Shown in pieces: positions 44,109 to 53,212 of a DNA stretch of 64,000 bases; within the stretch, counting starts at the first letter, position 1; every line of letters begins with the position of its first letter. Position numbers and translations under genes: made by a program. Below the pieces are notes generated by a model that worked only from the letters and a program-made list of their open reading frames with translations, had not been told where the DNA came from and searched no databases. The stretch lies in NCBI GenBank assembly GCA_041674745.1, contig JBAYVD010000003.1, positions 62,001 through 126,000 of the forward strand, in the 5' to 3' direction. The stretch comes from UBA2040 sp041674745 (GTDB lineage Bacteria; Bacteroidota; Bacteroidia; Flavobacteriales_D; Crocinitomicaceae).

Positions 44109-44873
44109 TCAAAGGTTAAAAATACGAGTAAATTCTGTTTTATCGGGATAATTCACCAATACGCCCCGTTTTTTACTTTGAAAAATAAATAGACTACCAG
44201 CTGCCATAGCGTTTGCCTTTCCTTCGAAATAGGCGGTTTTTAAATCCTCTAGGGATCCTGCGCCACCCAAAGCGACAACAGGAATGGTAACCGCTTTCGA
44301 AATTTCTGCAATCAACCCCAAATCGTACCCTTCCATGGTTCCGTCTTGATCGATGGATTGAACGATAATTTCTCCCGCCCCTTTTGCTTCCATCCGTTTT
44401 GCAAATTCAATGGGAGAAAAGACGTGTGATTTACTGCCATTTAGTGTATACACTTTTTGTTTTCCGAATAAATTTTTCTTGACGTCGATGCAAACTGCAA
44501 TGGTGGAAGAACCAAAATTCTCTACCGCTTCAGCAATAAAATTGGGGTTTTCAAGAGCCGCGTGAGAAATAATCACTTTCTCGGCACCTGCCGCAATCAA
44601 GTTTTGAATGTCCGCTATTGTCCGAATTCCGCCGCCGACCGCAAAAGGCATGTTGGTTTCTTCAGCGAGCTTTTTGACAAAGTCAATGGAAATGAGTCTT
44701 TTTTGTTTGGAAGCTTCAATGTCGAGAAAAACCAATTCATCCGCCTTTAAATCGTTGAATATCTTCACCGCATTGATCGGATCACCAATGTATTTGTGGT
44801 GTTTGAATTTTATCGATTTCACCAAGGCTTTCTCCTGGATCAGGAGCACGGGTAGGATACGCGGTCGAAACAT
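44109..44873 (-). CDS. HisF-like ammonia-channel partner of WbpG (not histidine HisF)
   Basis: 254 residues, (beta/alpha)8 barrel clearly of the HisF family (GDPINAVKIFN, FAVGGGIRTIADI, SIDQDGTMEGYD). The catalytic Asp11 of true HisF is replaced by Leu11 (RILPVLLIQ), while Asp130 is kept (CIDVKK). Without Asp11 the cyclase reaction should fail, so the barrel most likely serves only to pass ammonia to the sugar amidotransferase. The hisH-like stop and this ATG abut with no gap. No other histidine gene is present. Confidence 0.88.
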   Translation of the reverse strand: MFRPRILPVLLIQEKALVKSIKFKHHKYIGDPINAVKIFNDLKADELVFLDIEASKQKRLISIDFVKKLAEETNMPFAVGGGIRTIADIQNLIAAGAEKVIISHAALENPNFIAEAVENFGSSTIAVCIDVKKNLFGKQKVYTLNGSKSHVFSPIEFAKRMEAKGAGEIIVQSIDQDGTMEGYDLGLIAEISKAVTIPVVALGGAGSLEDLKTAYFEGKANAMAAGSLFIFQSKKRGVLVNYPDKTEFTRIFNL

Positions 44874-45494
44874 TTATAAATCAATAAAATTTTGAAAAAT
44901 CTGATCGCCCGCATCGTGACTTTTTTCAGGATGATATTGTACCCCATAAATATTTCCGTTTTGAAATCCGGAAACAAACGAATAGGCATAATCTGTTTTA
45001 TTGATGGCCATTTCTTCCTTTTCCAGTTCAACATGGTAGGCGTGTACAAAGTAAAATTCTGCCTCGGCATGTATGTTTTTCATCAAAGGCGAATTGTTTT
45101 GAGGCGCCACGGTATTCCAACCCATGTGTGGAATTTTGAATTTTTGCGTATCCTCCACCTGAAAACGAATCACCTTGCCTGGAATCCAAGAAAGTCCCTT
45201 TGCATGGCCTTCTTCACTCGATTCGCACATCAACTGCATGCCCAAACAAATCCCTAAAACAGGAATTTTTTGCTCCAGCACCCTTTCATTCAGCACAGCA
45301 ATCAATTGCAATCTTTCCAGATTTTCCATGGCTTTTTTGAAATGACCCACGCCAGGCAAAATCAATTTGGTCGCACTGCGAATCACGTCCGCATTCGAAG
45401 AAACGATGGCTTCGGTTTTCAATCGATCCAATTTTCGCTTCACGGAATTTAAATTCCCCATGCCATAATCCACAATTACAATGCGCTGTGCCAT
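44874..45494 (-). CDS. HisH-like glutaminase partner of WbpG
   Basis: 206 residues from the ATG at 45494; upstream codons to 45587 have no family match. Class I glutamine amidotransferase with a complete triad: Cys83 in GICLGMQ, His188 and Glu190 in YHPEK. It releases ammonia from glutamine for the adjacent HisF-like barrel. Together with the Leu11 HisF copy and WbpG it makes a three-protein amidination unit for an N-acetyl sugar. Confidence 0.88.
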   Translation of the reverse strand: MAQRIVIVDYGMGNLNSVKRKLDRLKTEAIVSSNADVIRSATKLILPGVGHFKKAMENLERLQLIAVLNERVLEQKIPVLGICLGMQLMCESSEEGHAKGLSWIPGKVIRFQVEDTQKFKIPHMGWNTVAPQNNSPLMKNIHAEAEFYFVHAYHVELEKEEMAINKTDYAYSFVSGFQNGNIYGVQYHPEKSHDAGDQIFQNFIDL

Positions 45495-45614
45495 GATGCG
45501 AAGATAGGGAAAACGGTTTGAATTGTTGTTTGAATGACCAAATATTGAAGAGGCAAACGGGATTGGATTTAGTACTTTTTTCAGCATCTAAATTGAAGCT
45601 AACCATTGCAGAAA

Positions 45615-46721
45615 CTAATATTTTTGAATTAACTCAATGAATTGATTAGCAACGTTCGAAATATGATATTGCTCGATATTTAGTTCTCGATATTGATTTT
45701 TGTAATCTTTCTTAAAAAATTCGTCAATGACTGTTTTGTTGGGTTTGTCAGGTTGAATGGATAAAATCGGTCGATTCGCAATGGCATAATCAATAAGTTT
45801 ACTCGGAATTTGAGTAGGGCTCAATTTGTTCTCAATATTGACTAAAAAATCCATGTTCTTTAAACTTTCAATTAAATCAACACGATTTATTGCCTTAAAA
45901 ATTTTTAGTTTTTCACCGAGAATCTTCTTGTATTTTACTATTTCATTAGGAAACGGTGAGTAAACATGAAACTCAAAATCCATATTAATTTGGGAAAGAT
46001 ATTGTAAGAATAATTCGGGATTTCGGATATCGTCATAAAAATTTCCTGCAAAACCAAAAGTTAATTTTGAATTCGAAACATCTGTTTTAGACAAAGGCAA
46101 TTCAAAATTGAATCCCTGTGGAATAACACGGATTTTCTTTTTAAACTCTGGGTAATACCCTTGCTTTGCATTTTCAATTGGAACCGTTATAAAATCACAA
46201 GCTCCACAAAATAGTTTTTCATATTTCGCAAAATAAGGCAAATGCTCATTTGAATACCCGTTCATCATGAAGGGATCACCACAATCCGCTATCCATATTT
46301 TTGGAAAAAGATGAGGATATTTCTTTTTAAAATTGGCTGTTCCCCAATGTATTTGATGGGGGTCTGCAATCGTTATGAGTGCATCATATTCATGGTCTTG
46401 TTTTAGAATTTTAGGAATTCTGTATAAAAATTCGATATTGGGAAATTCAATTTTTTTAAATAATCTCCCCAAAACTTTGTCTATGAAAAGCCGTTTTTGG
46501 TCCATATCGCTGTTATAAGGATGCGACATAAACTTTAATTCAATCGATTTTATTTTGACCTTGTTCTGTTTTTCGAAGATTGAATAATCATGTTTTCCAG
46601 TAACAGCATACAATGTTACGTCATGTCCTTTTTTACTTAATTCAACTAATAACTCTGTTGTCCTATGCGCTCTAGGTGAAGTCATAGGAAATAAATGTTG
46701 CGATATGATCAATATCTTCAT
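45615..46721 (-). CDS. GT4-like glycosyltransferase
   Basis: 368 residues. Starts MKILIISQHLFPMTSPRAHR, a WbuB/GT4-type N-terminus; the C-terminal domain has FGFAGNFYDDIRN and the SPTQIPSKLIDYAIANRPIL donor-site region. It lies between the epimerase and the HisH-like gene and overlaps the epimerase by 4 bases, so it probably transfers the sugar made by these neighbours. 120 bases separate it from the HisH-like gene. Confidence 0.82.
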   Translation of the reverse strand: MKILIISQHLFPMTSPRAHRTTELLVELSKKGHDVTLYAVTGKHDYSIFEKQNKVKIKSIELKFMSHPYNSDMDQKRLFIDKVLGRLFKKIEFPNIEFLYRIPKILKQDHEYDALITIADPHQIHWGTANFKKKYPHLFPKIWIADCGDPFMMNGYSNEHLPYFAKYEKLFCGACDFITVPIENAKQGYYPEFKKKIRVIPQGFNFELPLSKTDVSNSKLTFGFAGNFYDDIRNPELFLQYLSQINMDFEFHVYSPFPNEIVKYKKILGEKLKIFKAINRVDLIESLKNMDFLVNIENKLSPTQIPSKLIDYAIANRPILSIQPDKPNKTVIDEFFKKDYKNQYRELNIEQYHISNVANQFIELIQKY

Positions 46722-47815
46722 TGTATAGAAAATAAATCTAAGAGATGATTTATAATTCGCTCAGCAGATTTACCATCCCAGAGTTCTGGAATTCTACCTT
46801 TTTTCCAGTCTCCAGCTTCCAATTTAGCTAGATAATGGATTAATTTTTTTGTAGAAGTGCCGATTAACTCATTCGTTCCAAGAGAAACGGTCTCAGGTCT
46901 TTCTGTATTTTCCCGCAGTGTTAAACAAGGGATTCCTAAAACAGTAGTTTCCTCCGTAATTCCACCAGAATCGGTTATTACAGCAAAACTATTCATCACC
47001 AAGAAATTAAATTCGAGATAGCTCATTGGAGGAATACAAATGAATTGATCCATATTAATCTCATGTTTTTCAATAATTTTCATTGTTCTAGGGTGAACCG
47101 GAAAAATAATTTTAAAACCCTTGGAATTATCTTGAATTGTCGTGAGCAATGTTTTTAATATTTCTGGATTGTCCACATTACTGGGTCTGTGGAGTGTTAA
47201 AGTATAATATTGTTTGGGTAAAATTTTGTGGACACTAAAAAAATCAGGTTCTTTGAAATTAGGTTCGTTCTTTAATAAAGAATCAATCATTACATTTCCA
47301 ACAAAGAAAATTTGATTATCAGTAACACCTTCTTTTTTTAAATTATCATTTGCTATCGTTGAGGTTGTAAAAAAAATATCGGTAATACTATCGGTGACTT
47401 TTCTGTTTATCTCTTCAGGCATTGCCATGTCAAAGGATCTTATACCTCCCTCAACATGCGCCAGCTTGATATTCAATTTTTTTGCCACAATTGCACAGGC
47501 CATTGTAGAGGTCACATCTCCGACGACCAGCACTAAATCTGTAGAATTGGACAGCAAATATTTTTCAAAGCCAAGCATTATTTGGCCAGTTTGTTCAGCT
47601 TGTGTACCACTTCCTACTTCTAAATTTATGGTCGGTTCGGGAATACTTAATTGACTGAAAAAGCTATCACTCATGGAAGAGTCATAATGCTGACCAGTAT
47701 GTACAAGATTAAAATCTATATTTCTTCCAGACTTTTTCTTTTCTTCAATGGCATGAATTATTGGACTGATCTTTACAAAATTGGGTCTCGTCCCAGCAAC
47801 GATGGTAATGTGCAT
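46718..47815 (-). CDS. UDP-GlcNAc 2-epimerase family (WecB/WbpI type, non-hydrolysing)
   Basis: 365 residues. Family hallmarks: AGTRPNFVK at the N-terminus, HTGQHYD, GDVTSTMACAI, AHVEGGIRSFD and MPEEINR, and DSGGITEET in the C-terminal domain. It inverts C2 of UDP-GlcNAc or of a di-acetamido derivative. Next to a WbpG-HisH-HisF set, a WbpI-like role (epimerising UDP-2,3-diacetamido-glucuronate) is as likely as making UDP-ManNAc; the sequence alone does not decide. First gene of the leftward operon ending at rdgB. Confidence 0.85.
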   Translation of the reverse strand: MHITIVAGTRPNFVKISPIIHAIEEKKKSGRNIDFNLVHTGQHYDSSMSDSFFSQLSIPEPTINLEVGSGTQAEQTGQIMLGFEKYLLSNSTDLVLVVGDVTSTMACAIVAKKLNIKLAHVEGGIRSFDMAMPEEINRKVTDSITDIFFTTSTIANDNLKKEGVTDNQIFFVGNVMIDSLLKNEPNFKEPDFFSVHKILPKQYYTLTLHRPSNVDNPEILKTLLTTIQDNSKGFKIIFPVHPRTMKIIEKHEINMDQFICIPPMSYLEFNFLVMNSFAVITDSGGITEETTVLGIPCLTLRENTERPETVSLGTNELIGTSTKKLIHYLAKLEAGDWKKGRIPELWDGKSAERIINHLLDLFSIQ

Positions 47816-47819
47816 AACA

Positions 47820-47827
47820 CAAATATA
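47820..47827 (-). promoter_or_regulatory. -7-like element before the epimerase gene
   Basis: On the minus strand TATATTTG fits TAnnTTTG and ends 4 bases before the ATG, implying an almost leaderless mRNA for the epimerase-to-rdgB operon. No TTG at 19-21 bases, so support is weak. Confidence 0.3.
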
Positions 47828-47925
47828 AGAATTCGATGAAATATTTTGTAGATTGTACAGAAACTAAATAATTGGTTAATTATGCGTTATTTTGGCAATG
47901 ACAAACTCTTTTAGAATTTAAATAA

Positions 47926-49155
47926 ATGTCCAAAAAACTAGTATTGTTCACATCAGAATTTCCTTTTGGTAGGGGAGAGACATTTTTGGAAACAGAAATA
48001 GCGTATTTATCGAAAGCCTTTGATTCTGTTCATATTATAAGCTCTTTTGTCACAGGCCAGCAAACTAGAACAATTCCAGAAAATTGCACTGTTCAGCAAT
48101 TGGATTTGACTTTGAATCCATTTGAAAAAATAGGATCCTTTCGACATTTGTTTTCGTCGATTTTTAGAGAAGAAATACGCATTATTAGGAAAAAATACAA
48201 AATAGGAATATCATTCGGTATTTTGAAAACGATGCTGATTAGTTTGTCGAGAGCAAAATTGATTTTTCGAGAATCGTCAAAGTTAGCGTATGAACTTGGT
48301 TCAGATACACAATTTTATTTTTATAGTTATTGGAGCGACGATGTCGCAATCGGTTTAGGAATGCTCCAAAATAAGTTTCCAGAATTGATCACTTTTTCTA
48401 GAGTACATAGATGGGATTTGTATTTTGAAGAGAGTGAGTTTGGTTATTTACCCTATCGTACTTTTTTAGTCAATTCAATTGGAAGAATTTTTTCAATTTC
48501 GCAAGATGGCATTGAATATATAAGAGATTACTGGAAAGAACAGGATATGTCTAAAATTGTTTTGTCGAGATTGGGTGTAAGTAATTCACATCCATTCAGA
48601 TTGAGTAATAATGAAATTTTCACATTGGTAAGTTGTTCAAATTTGATAAAAGTTAAGCGAGTAGATTTGATTGCAAAGGCTCTAGGAGAGATAGACGACA
48701 TTAAAATTAAATGGGTTCATTTTGGAGATGGAGTCTGTCGTGAAATGATCGAAGAATTCATTCAAAATATGCCCGATGCTATTTCAGTTGAATTAAAAGG
48801 CAGTGTTTCGAATAAAGAAATATACGCTTATTACGCGAAGCTAAAACCAGACTTGTTCATCAACGTTAGTTCGTCAGAAGGAGTGCCGGTTTCCATTATG
48901 GAAGCGATGTCATTTGGGATTCCTGTTATTGCAACAGATGTTGGGGGTAATGGGGAGATTGTTAATCAGAAGAATGGGTTCTTACTTCACAGTTCTGCGA
49001 GTATTGAAGAAATTGCTGAGTGCATTTTGAATTTTGCGAGACTTGAAAAATTGGATATAGTACTTTATCAAAACAATAGTTTTTCCACTTGGTTTGAAAA
49101 GTACAATTCAAAAGAAAATTACTTGACTTTTTTGAGGTTTGTTATGGAAATTTAA
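47926..49155 (+). CDS. GT4 glycosyltransferase, only plus-strand gene of the polysaccharide locus
   Basis: 409 residues. The GT4 C-terminal domain is clear: VSCSNLIKVKRVDLI, then the donor motif SSSEGVPVSIMEAMSFGIPVI with E-x7-E and DVGGNGEIV. The N-terminal domain starts KKLVLFTSEFPFGRGETF. Its stop codon overlaps that of the convergent acyltransferase by 4 bases, and its start is divergent from the epimerase gene, so it divides the locus into two leftward operons. Confidence 0.87.
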   Translation: MSKKLVLFTSEFPFGRGETFLETEIAYLSKAFDSVHIISSFVTGQQTRTIPENCTVQQLDLTLNPFEKIGSFRHLFSSIFREEIRIIRKKYKIGISFGILKTMLISLSRAKLIFRESSKLAYELGSDTQFYFYSYWSDDVAIGLGMLQNKFPELITFSRVHRWDLYFEESEFGYLPYRTFLVNSIGRIFSISQDGIEYIRDYWKEQDMSKIVLSRLGVSNSHPFRLSNNEIFTLVSCSNLIKVKRVDLIAKALGEIDDIKIKWVHFGDGVCREMIEEFIQNMPDAISVELKGSVSNKEIYAYYAKLKPDLFINVSSSEGVPVSIMEAMSFGIPVIATDVGGNGEIVNQKNGFLLHSSASIEEIAECILNFARLEKLDIVLYQNNSFSTWFEKYNSKENYLTFLRFVMEI

Positions 49156-50222
49156 TTCAGTCTCGATTTTAACTTTAAAAATTTCTTTTCAAATAATTCA
49201 TATGATAAAAACGCAGCTAAAATTGTTAAAATAATTACAGAGGAGTACATTAATATGTTTGGTATTAAAATGGATTGATTAAACTTTGGTTTAAGAAGTT
49301 TCATCAACAATAAAAGAATAATCCAATGGTACATATATATTCCATATGATATTTTTCCCAGAAAGCGTAATGCTTTTATTTCAAAATAACTAGTTAACGT
49401 GCCGTTAATGATTAGTACAATCATAATCGCGAATAGAAATGAAAATAGGGGTATTTGATAAAAACCGAAATTGAAACTGCTAAACCACAAAATCAAAGTG
49501 AAAATTACAACTGCATAGTTTAAGATCTTCGACAGGTTTATCAATTTATTGAAAAACTTATTTTTCTGAAAATACAATATTGAAAAAAGAGCTCCTGTGG
49601 CCATCGCATTAAAGTTTAATACCTCCATTATTTTTTCAACCAATTTTAATGTATTAGAACTATGACCTAATTTGTTCAAGCTAAATTGTATAATATGAGG
49701 AAAAAATGGATAAATAAAGATGAATAAAACACAAAACAAAATTACTGTTTTGTGTTTTTGTTTTAGAATAGTAGGCCAAAATAAATAAAATTGTTCCTCA
49801 ACGCCAATTGACCATATTTGAGGACTTACGGTCCATCCAGAAGCCAACGCATGAGCAAAATTGGGAAATATGGTAGAGCAAAGTAATAACGTTAACCACG
49901 AAGGGGAATAATTGAAAATATACGCTGACAACATTAATATTAAAAAGTACAAAGGCCAAATTCTTAAAATTCTGCGTAAATAGAAATATTTAAGGTTTAT
50001 TGAATTTTCACTTTTTTTTTCTTTTAAAAGCAACGTGGTAATTAAAAAGCCACTTAATACAAAAAACAAAACAACCCCTAGGTTACCCCAGTTTTCTATA
50101 TGTGAGGAATAATTGCTTAGCTTATTTCCCTTTTTGATTAATTCAATATGACTAATCACCACCGCAACAGCAGCAACAGCCCTTAAACCATCTAAACCTT
50201 TTAAATGAAAATGTTCTTTCAT
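49152..50222 (-). CDS. membrane O-acyltransferase (acyltransferase 3 / OafA-YrhL type)
   Basis: 356 residues from the ATG at 50222 (MKEHFHLKGLDGLRAVAAVAVVISH). About ten membrane spans. Signature residues include the LDGLRA motif, the catalytic-type His in VISHIE, and RRILRIWPLYF. These proteins transfer acetyl or other acyl groups to sugars of O-antigen or capsule from the cytoplasmic side. The coding strand contains an A9 run (50012-50020 on the plus strand as T9). It overlaps the preceding glycosyltransferase by 4 bases. Confidence 0.85.
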   Translation of the reverse strand: MKEHFHLKGLDGLRAVAAVAVVISHIELIKKGNKLSNYSSHIENWGNLGVVLFFVLSGFLITTLLLKEKKSENSINLKYFYLRRILRIWPLYFLILMLSAYIFNYSPSWLTLLLCSTIFPNFAHALASGWTVSPQIWSIGVEEQFYLFWPTILKQKHKTVILFCVLFIFIYPFFPHIIQFSLNKLGHSSNTLKLVEKIMEVLNFNAMATGALFSILYFQKNKFFNKLINLSKILNYAVVIFTLILWFSSFNFGFYQIPLFSFLFAIMIVLIINGTLTSYFEIKALRFLGKISYGIYMYHWIILLLLMKLLKPKFNQSILIPNILMYSSVIILTILAAFLSYELFEKKFLKLKSRLN

Positions 50223-51328
50223 GAAGAATATATATTCAGTATTTCTCTTATATACGATTCCATTCCATAATTTTGTGCAAATTTCCAAGCCTTTTCGCTC
50301 ATTTCCTCAAGTAGAATATCATTGTTAAATAAATACTCGATTTTGTCAGCTAGTAATTTCGGATCGCGTTCCCACACCATAAATCCATTTTCGCCTTGTT
50401 TGATTAATTCGCTATTTCCTAATCCATCAGTGCAAATTACTGGTATACCACAAGCCATGGCTTCAATCATAACTAATCCAAATGCTTCATACGTTGCTGT
50501 ATGTAAATAAATAGTTGACTTTTTTAAATATTCTTCAGGATAATTTACGTTACCATATATTGTCACCGACTCCTGAAGTGATAGATTATCAATTTGCTTT
50601 TGCAACCTCAATTTATTGGGCCCATCTCCAAGAATATTTAAATGGACAATTATTCCTCTTGATTTTAATTCTCCAATACAATCAATCGCTAATTTTTGTC
50701 CTTTATTGTCAATCAAACTTCCGATTATGGTTATTTGATTACTTTTTACAAGATTTTTGCTAGGTTGAAATCGATTCAGGTCTATTGCATTATAGATCAA
50801 CTTCTTAGAGATAAAGGATGGCAATACTTCTATTGCAAATTGCTCTGTGTTTTTGGACACGCAAATTGCCGTCGTATTCTTTGGATAGCTTTTAATCACC
50901 AACAATTTTTCAAAGAAATTAGTTACCTGAGATTTCTTGAAAAGTTTTTTAAAAGTATAATTGTCCATTTGGTGCATGTTGTCATGGAAGTGAACAATTC
51001 TTTTTGTGCCTTTTGATAATGCGGCATGTGCCAAAACTATCTCTGTTTCAAATAGATGTGAATGAATTATGTCTGGTTGAAAGTTGTCGATGTATTCTTG
51101 TAATTGTTCAATTTCAACGATTGATTTCCTGCTAATTGAAGGGATTACTCTTGAAGGTATGATTTTCCAAATAACTGAATTGGTTAAAAAGGAATAATCG
51201 TTTTCTGAGTTAAATGTAATTAAATGTACCTGAATATTTGGAATCGAATGAAGCGTGCTCACTATATTCAAAGCTAAACGTTGTGCTCCCCCTTTTTTAA
51301 GATTGGGTATAACATGTAGAATTCTCAT
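50219..51328 (-). CDS. GT4 glycosyltransferase
   Basis: 369 residues. Starts MRILHVIPNLKKGGAQRLALN, the typical GT4 nucleotide-sugar loop; C-terminal domain has IIGSLIDNKGQ, LGDGPN and TYEAFGLVMIEAMACGIPVI with E-x7-E. Acceptor unknown. Coupled to both neighbours by 4-base overlaps. Confidence 0.88.
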   Translation of the reverse strand: MRILHVIPNLKKGGAQRLALNIVSTLHSIPNIQVHLITFNSENDYSFLTNSVIWKIIPSRVIPSISRKSIVEIEQLQEYIDNFQPDIIHSHLFETEIVLAHAALSKGTKRIVHFHDNMHQMDNYTFKKLFKKSQVTNFFEKLLVIKSYPKNTTAICVSKNTEQFAIEVLPSFISKKLIYNAIDLNRFQPSKNLVKSNQITIIGSLIDNKGQKLAIDCIGELKSRGIIVHLNILGDGPNKLRLQKQIDNLSLQESVTIYGNVNYPEEYLKKSTIYLHTATYEAFGLVMIEAMACGIPVICTDGLGNSELIKQGENGFMVWERDPKLLADKIEYLFNNDILLEEMSEKAWKFAQNYGMESYIREILNIYSS

Positions 51329-52233
51329 AATTTTAATTTCGACCTAATTTCCATGAGATAGTCGGTGTTTTTTAATTCTAAAGTTTCAACACCTATAGCT
51401 TTACTTTCCGAAGCGACAAGTCCATATGATTCATTAAATGACATATACAAATTTAAATCCATAGAAGCGAGTAGACTCAAGAAAATATCATATGGCAAGT
51501 TTTTCCCATGTCCAACAATTCGCTCATTTAAATTCAAATAATGAAAAATACTTTCATCCAAAACGTGTACAATAACGTTGTCAATCATCAAGGCATGAAT
51601 GACTTGGTTATGCAAATTCTTATTAAATGTATTATTCCCAAAAATACCGATATGTATTTTACTTTTATCAAATTCTATTTTTTGAAGATTTTTTGGAATT
51701 AATGGCTGCGGTAATACTTGATGAAATGAATTGAAGCCATAGAATTTTTTAAAAACTTCTGCTAATCCAATTTTAATAAAACCGTATTGTTTTATTTTTC
51801 CTAGCTTTCCACAGGCGATTAGTTGTTCAATGAAGTTTTGATGATTAGTATCATGAAATTCACTAATGGTGCCATGATAAATTATATCGACATCGACGTG
51901 GTCATATAACCGATCTATCCAAGTAAAAAAATAAGGTGCAAAACCACTAAAGATTATTTTTTTAAATTTTAAATTTTTAATCTCTTCACAAATTTGAATA
52001 GTTTCTGAATTGTTAAATACTGAATTTGAATAAAGTTGTGGGATCATTATCGCGTTTGCAGGAAATAAACTTTTTGTGGCATTTGCAATTCCTTTCCAAT
52101 TTTCTTCAGTCGGTGATCCGTAAAGAACTATGGTTGAATTCTTTTTTCTAATTTGATTTATTTCTACAATTAAATCAGCGATTTGAGACTGATTATTAGT
52201 AAAGCGAATTTTATTTAGGACTTTTCTAATCAT
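51325..52233 (-). CDS. unassigned GT-B-like protein of the polysaccharide locus
   Basis: 302 residues, no named family recognised with confidence. Alternating hydrophobic strands and helices (IVLYGSPTEENW, KIIFSGFAPYF, KIHIGIFGNN, VIVHVLDE) and the segment MSFNESYGLVASESKAIGVETL resemble the C-terminal donor domain of GT4 enzymes, with an E-x-Y-G-x6-E spacing. Both flanking genes overlap it (4 and 8 bases) and are glycosyltransferases. A divergent glycosyltransferase is the best guess. Confidence 0.6.
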   Translation of the reverse strand: MIRKVLNKIRFTNNQSQIADLIVEINQIRKKNSTIVLYGSPTEENWKGIANATKSLFPANAIMIPQLYSNSVFNNSETIQICEEIKNLKFKKIIFSGFAPYFFTWIDRLYDHVDVDIIYHGTISEFHDTNHQNFIEQLIACGKLGKIKQYGFIKIGLAEVFKKFYGFNSFHQVLPQPLIPKNLQKIEFDKSKIHIGIFGNNTFNKNLHNQVIHALMIDNVIVHVLDESIFHYLNLNERIVGHGKNLPYDIFLSLLASMDLNLYMSFNESYGLVASESKAIGVETLELKNTDYLMEIRSKLKL

Positions 52234-53212
52234 ATTTCAAATAATCTGATTTTTTTTGTTTTGGATTACCGTATTTTTTTGGAATTTGAAAAAAATACTT
52301 TTTAAATAACTTCTTTTCAAAATTCAATTTCACTAACATTTCAATTTCTTTTTTCCTTTTTAATAAATTGCTGTTTAACCAAAAGTTGAAGTTTATTAAA
52401 TACCCAAGTAAAAAGTACTGAATTAAATTAAATCTTTTGAAATAATATAAATATTCTGAAACTATAATCTGAGATTCTTTATTGACGCTCATTGATGTGC
52501 TTGCTGAATTTACATGATATATTTCAAGATCTCCACAAAAATAATTTCTTAAACCGATTTTTTTCGTTCGAAAACTTAACTCCAAATCCTCAAAGTATAA
52601 GAAAAAATCTTCGTCAAAATACAAATTGTGTTGTTCTATTTTTAATTTTTCAATAATGAAACAGCAACCACTTACAAAATCTATTTCATGATTTTTATAA
52701 TGACTCACATTTGGGTCATATGAACTTGGTTTTAAACTAAAAGTTCGTTTGAAATAAATTAAAAAAGGATTTTTATTTATTTCTTTATTAAAATTTACAA
52801 ATCTCTTACCTGATCCGATTTGTAAAGAATTGTCTTCTGAAGAAACAATTCGGCATGTTAATAATCCTAATTGAGATTTGAATTCTGTTTTTTTTAATTT
52901 GTAAAAATTAAGGAAATCATCTAAAAATGAAATTGGAAGAGTAGCATCAGGATTTAATGCCAGAATAAAATTTCCATTTGCTTCTTTAAACCCAATATTA
53001 TTTGCCCTAGAAAACCCAGAATTATATCCCGTTTTAATCCATCTAACATCTTTAAACCTGCTTAAAATATAATCTTCACTACCATCTCCATTTGCATTGT
53101 CAACTATAATGATTTCATACGTTAACTTTGATTTGTTTTCTATTATCGAGTGAACGCAACTAGCCAATAATTCGGGAGTTTTATAACTAACTATAATTAT
53201 TGAAACGTCCAT
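52226..53212 (-). CDS. GT2 glycosyltransferase (rhamnosyltransferase-like)
   Basis: 328 residues. GT-A fold: SIIIVSYKTPELLASCV, IIIVDNANGDGSE, NIGFKEANGNFILALNPDA (the DxD-like position is NPDA, usual for WbbL/RfbF-type enzymes), then FVSGCCFIIEK and FLYFEDLELSFR. The C-terminal ~80 residues are basic and probably membrane-associated. Acceptor and sugar unknown. Confidence 0.87.
   Translation of the reverse strand: MDVSIIIVSYKTPELLASCVHSIIENKSKLTYEIIIVDNANGDGSEDYILSRFKDVRWIKTGYNSGFSRANNIGFKEANGNFILALNPDATLPISFLDDFLNFYKLKKTEFKSQLGLLTCRIVSSEDNSLQIGSGKRFVNFNKEINKNPFLIYFKRTFSLKPSSYDPNVSHYKNHEIDFVSGCCFIIEKLKIEQHNLYFDEDFFLYFEDLELSFRTKKIGLRNYFCGDLEIYHVNSASTSMSVNKESQIIVSEYLYYFKRFNLIQYFLLGYLINFNFWLNSNLLKRKKEIEMLVKLNFEKKLFKKYFFQIPKKYGNPKQKKSDYLKYD

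Noticed and set aside
44109..45494. hisF-hisH as histidine biosynthesis genes
   Set aside because: HisF lacks Asp11, no other his genes are present, and the pair sits directly before a WbpG-type amidotransferase.
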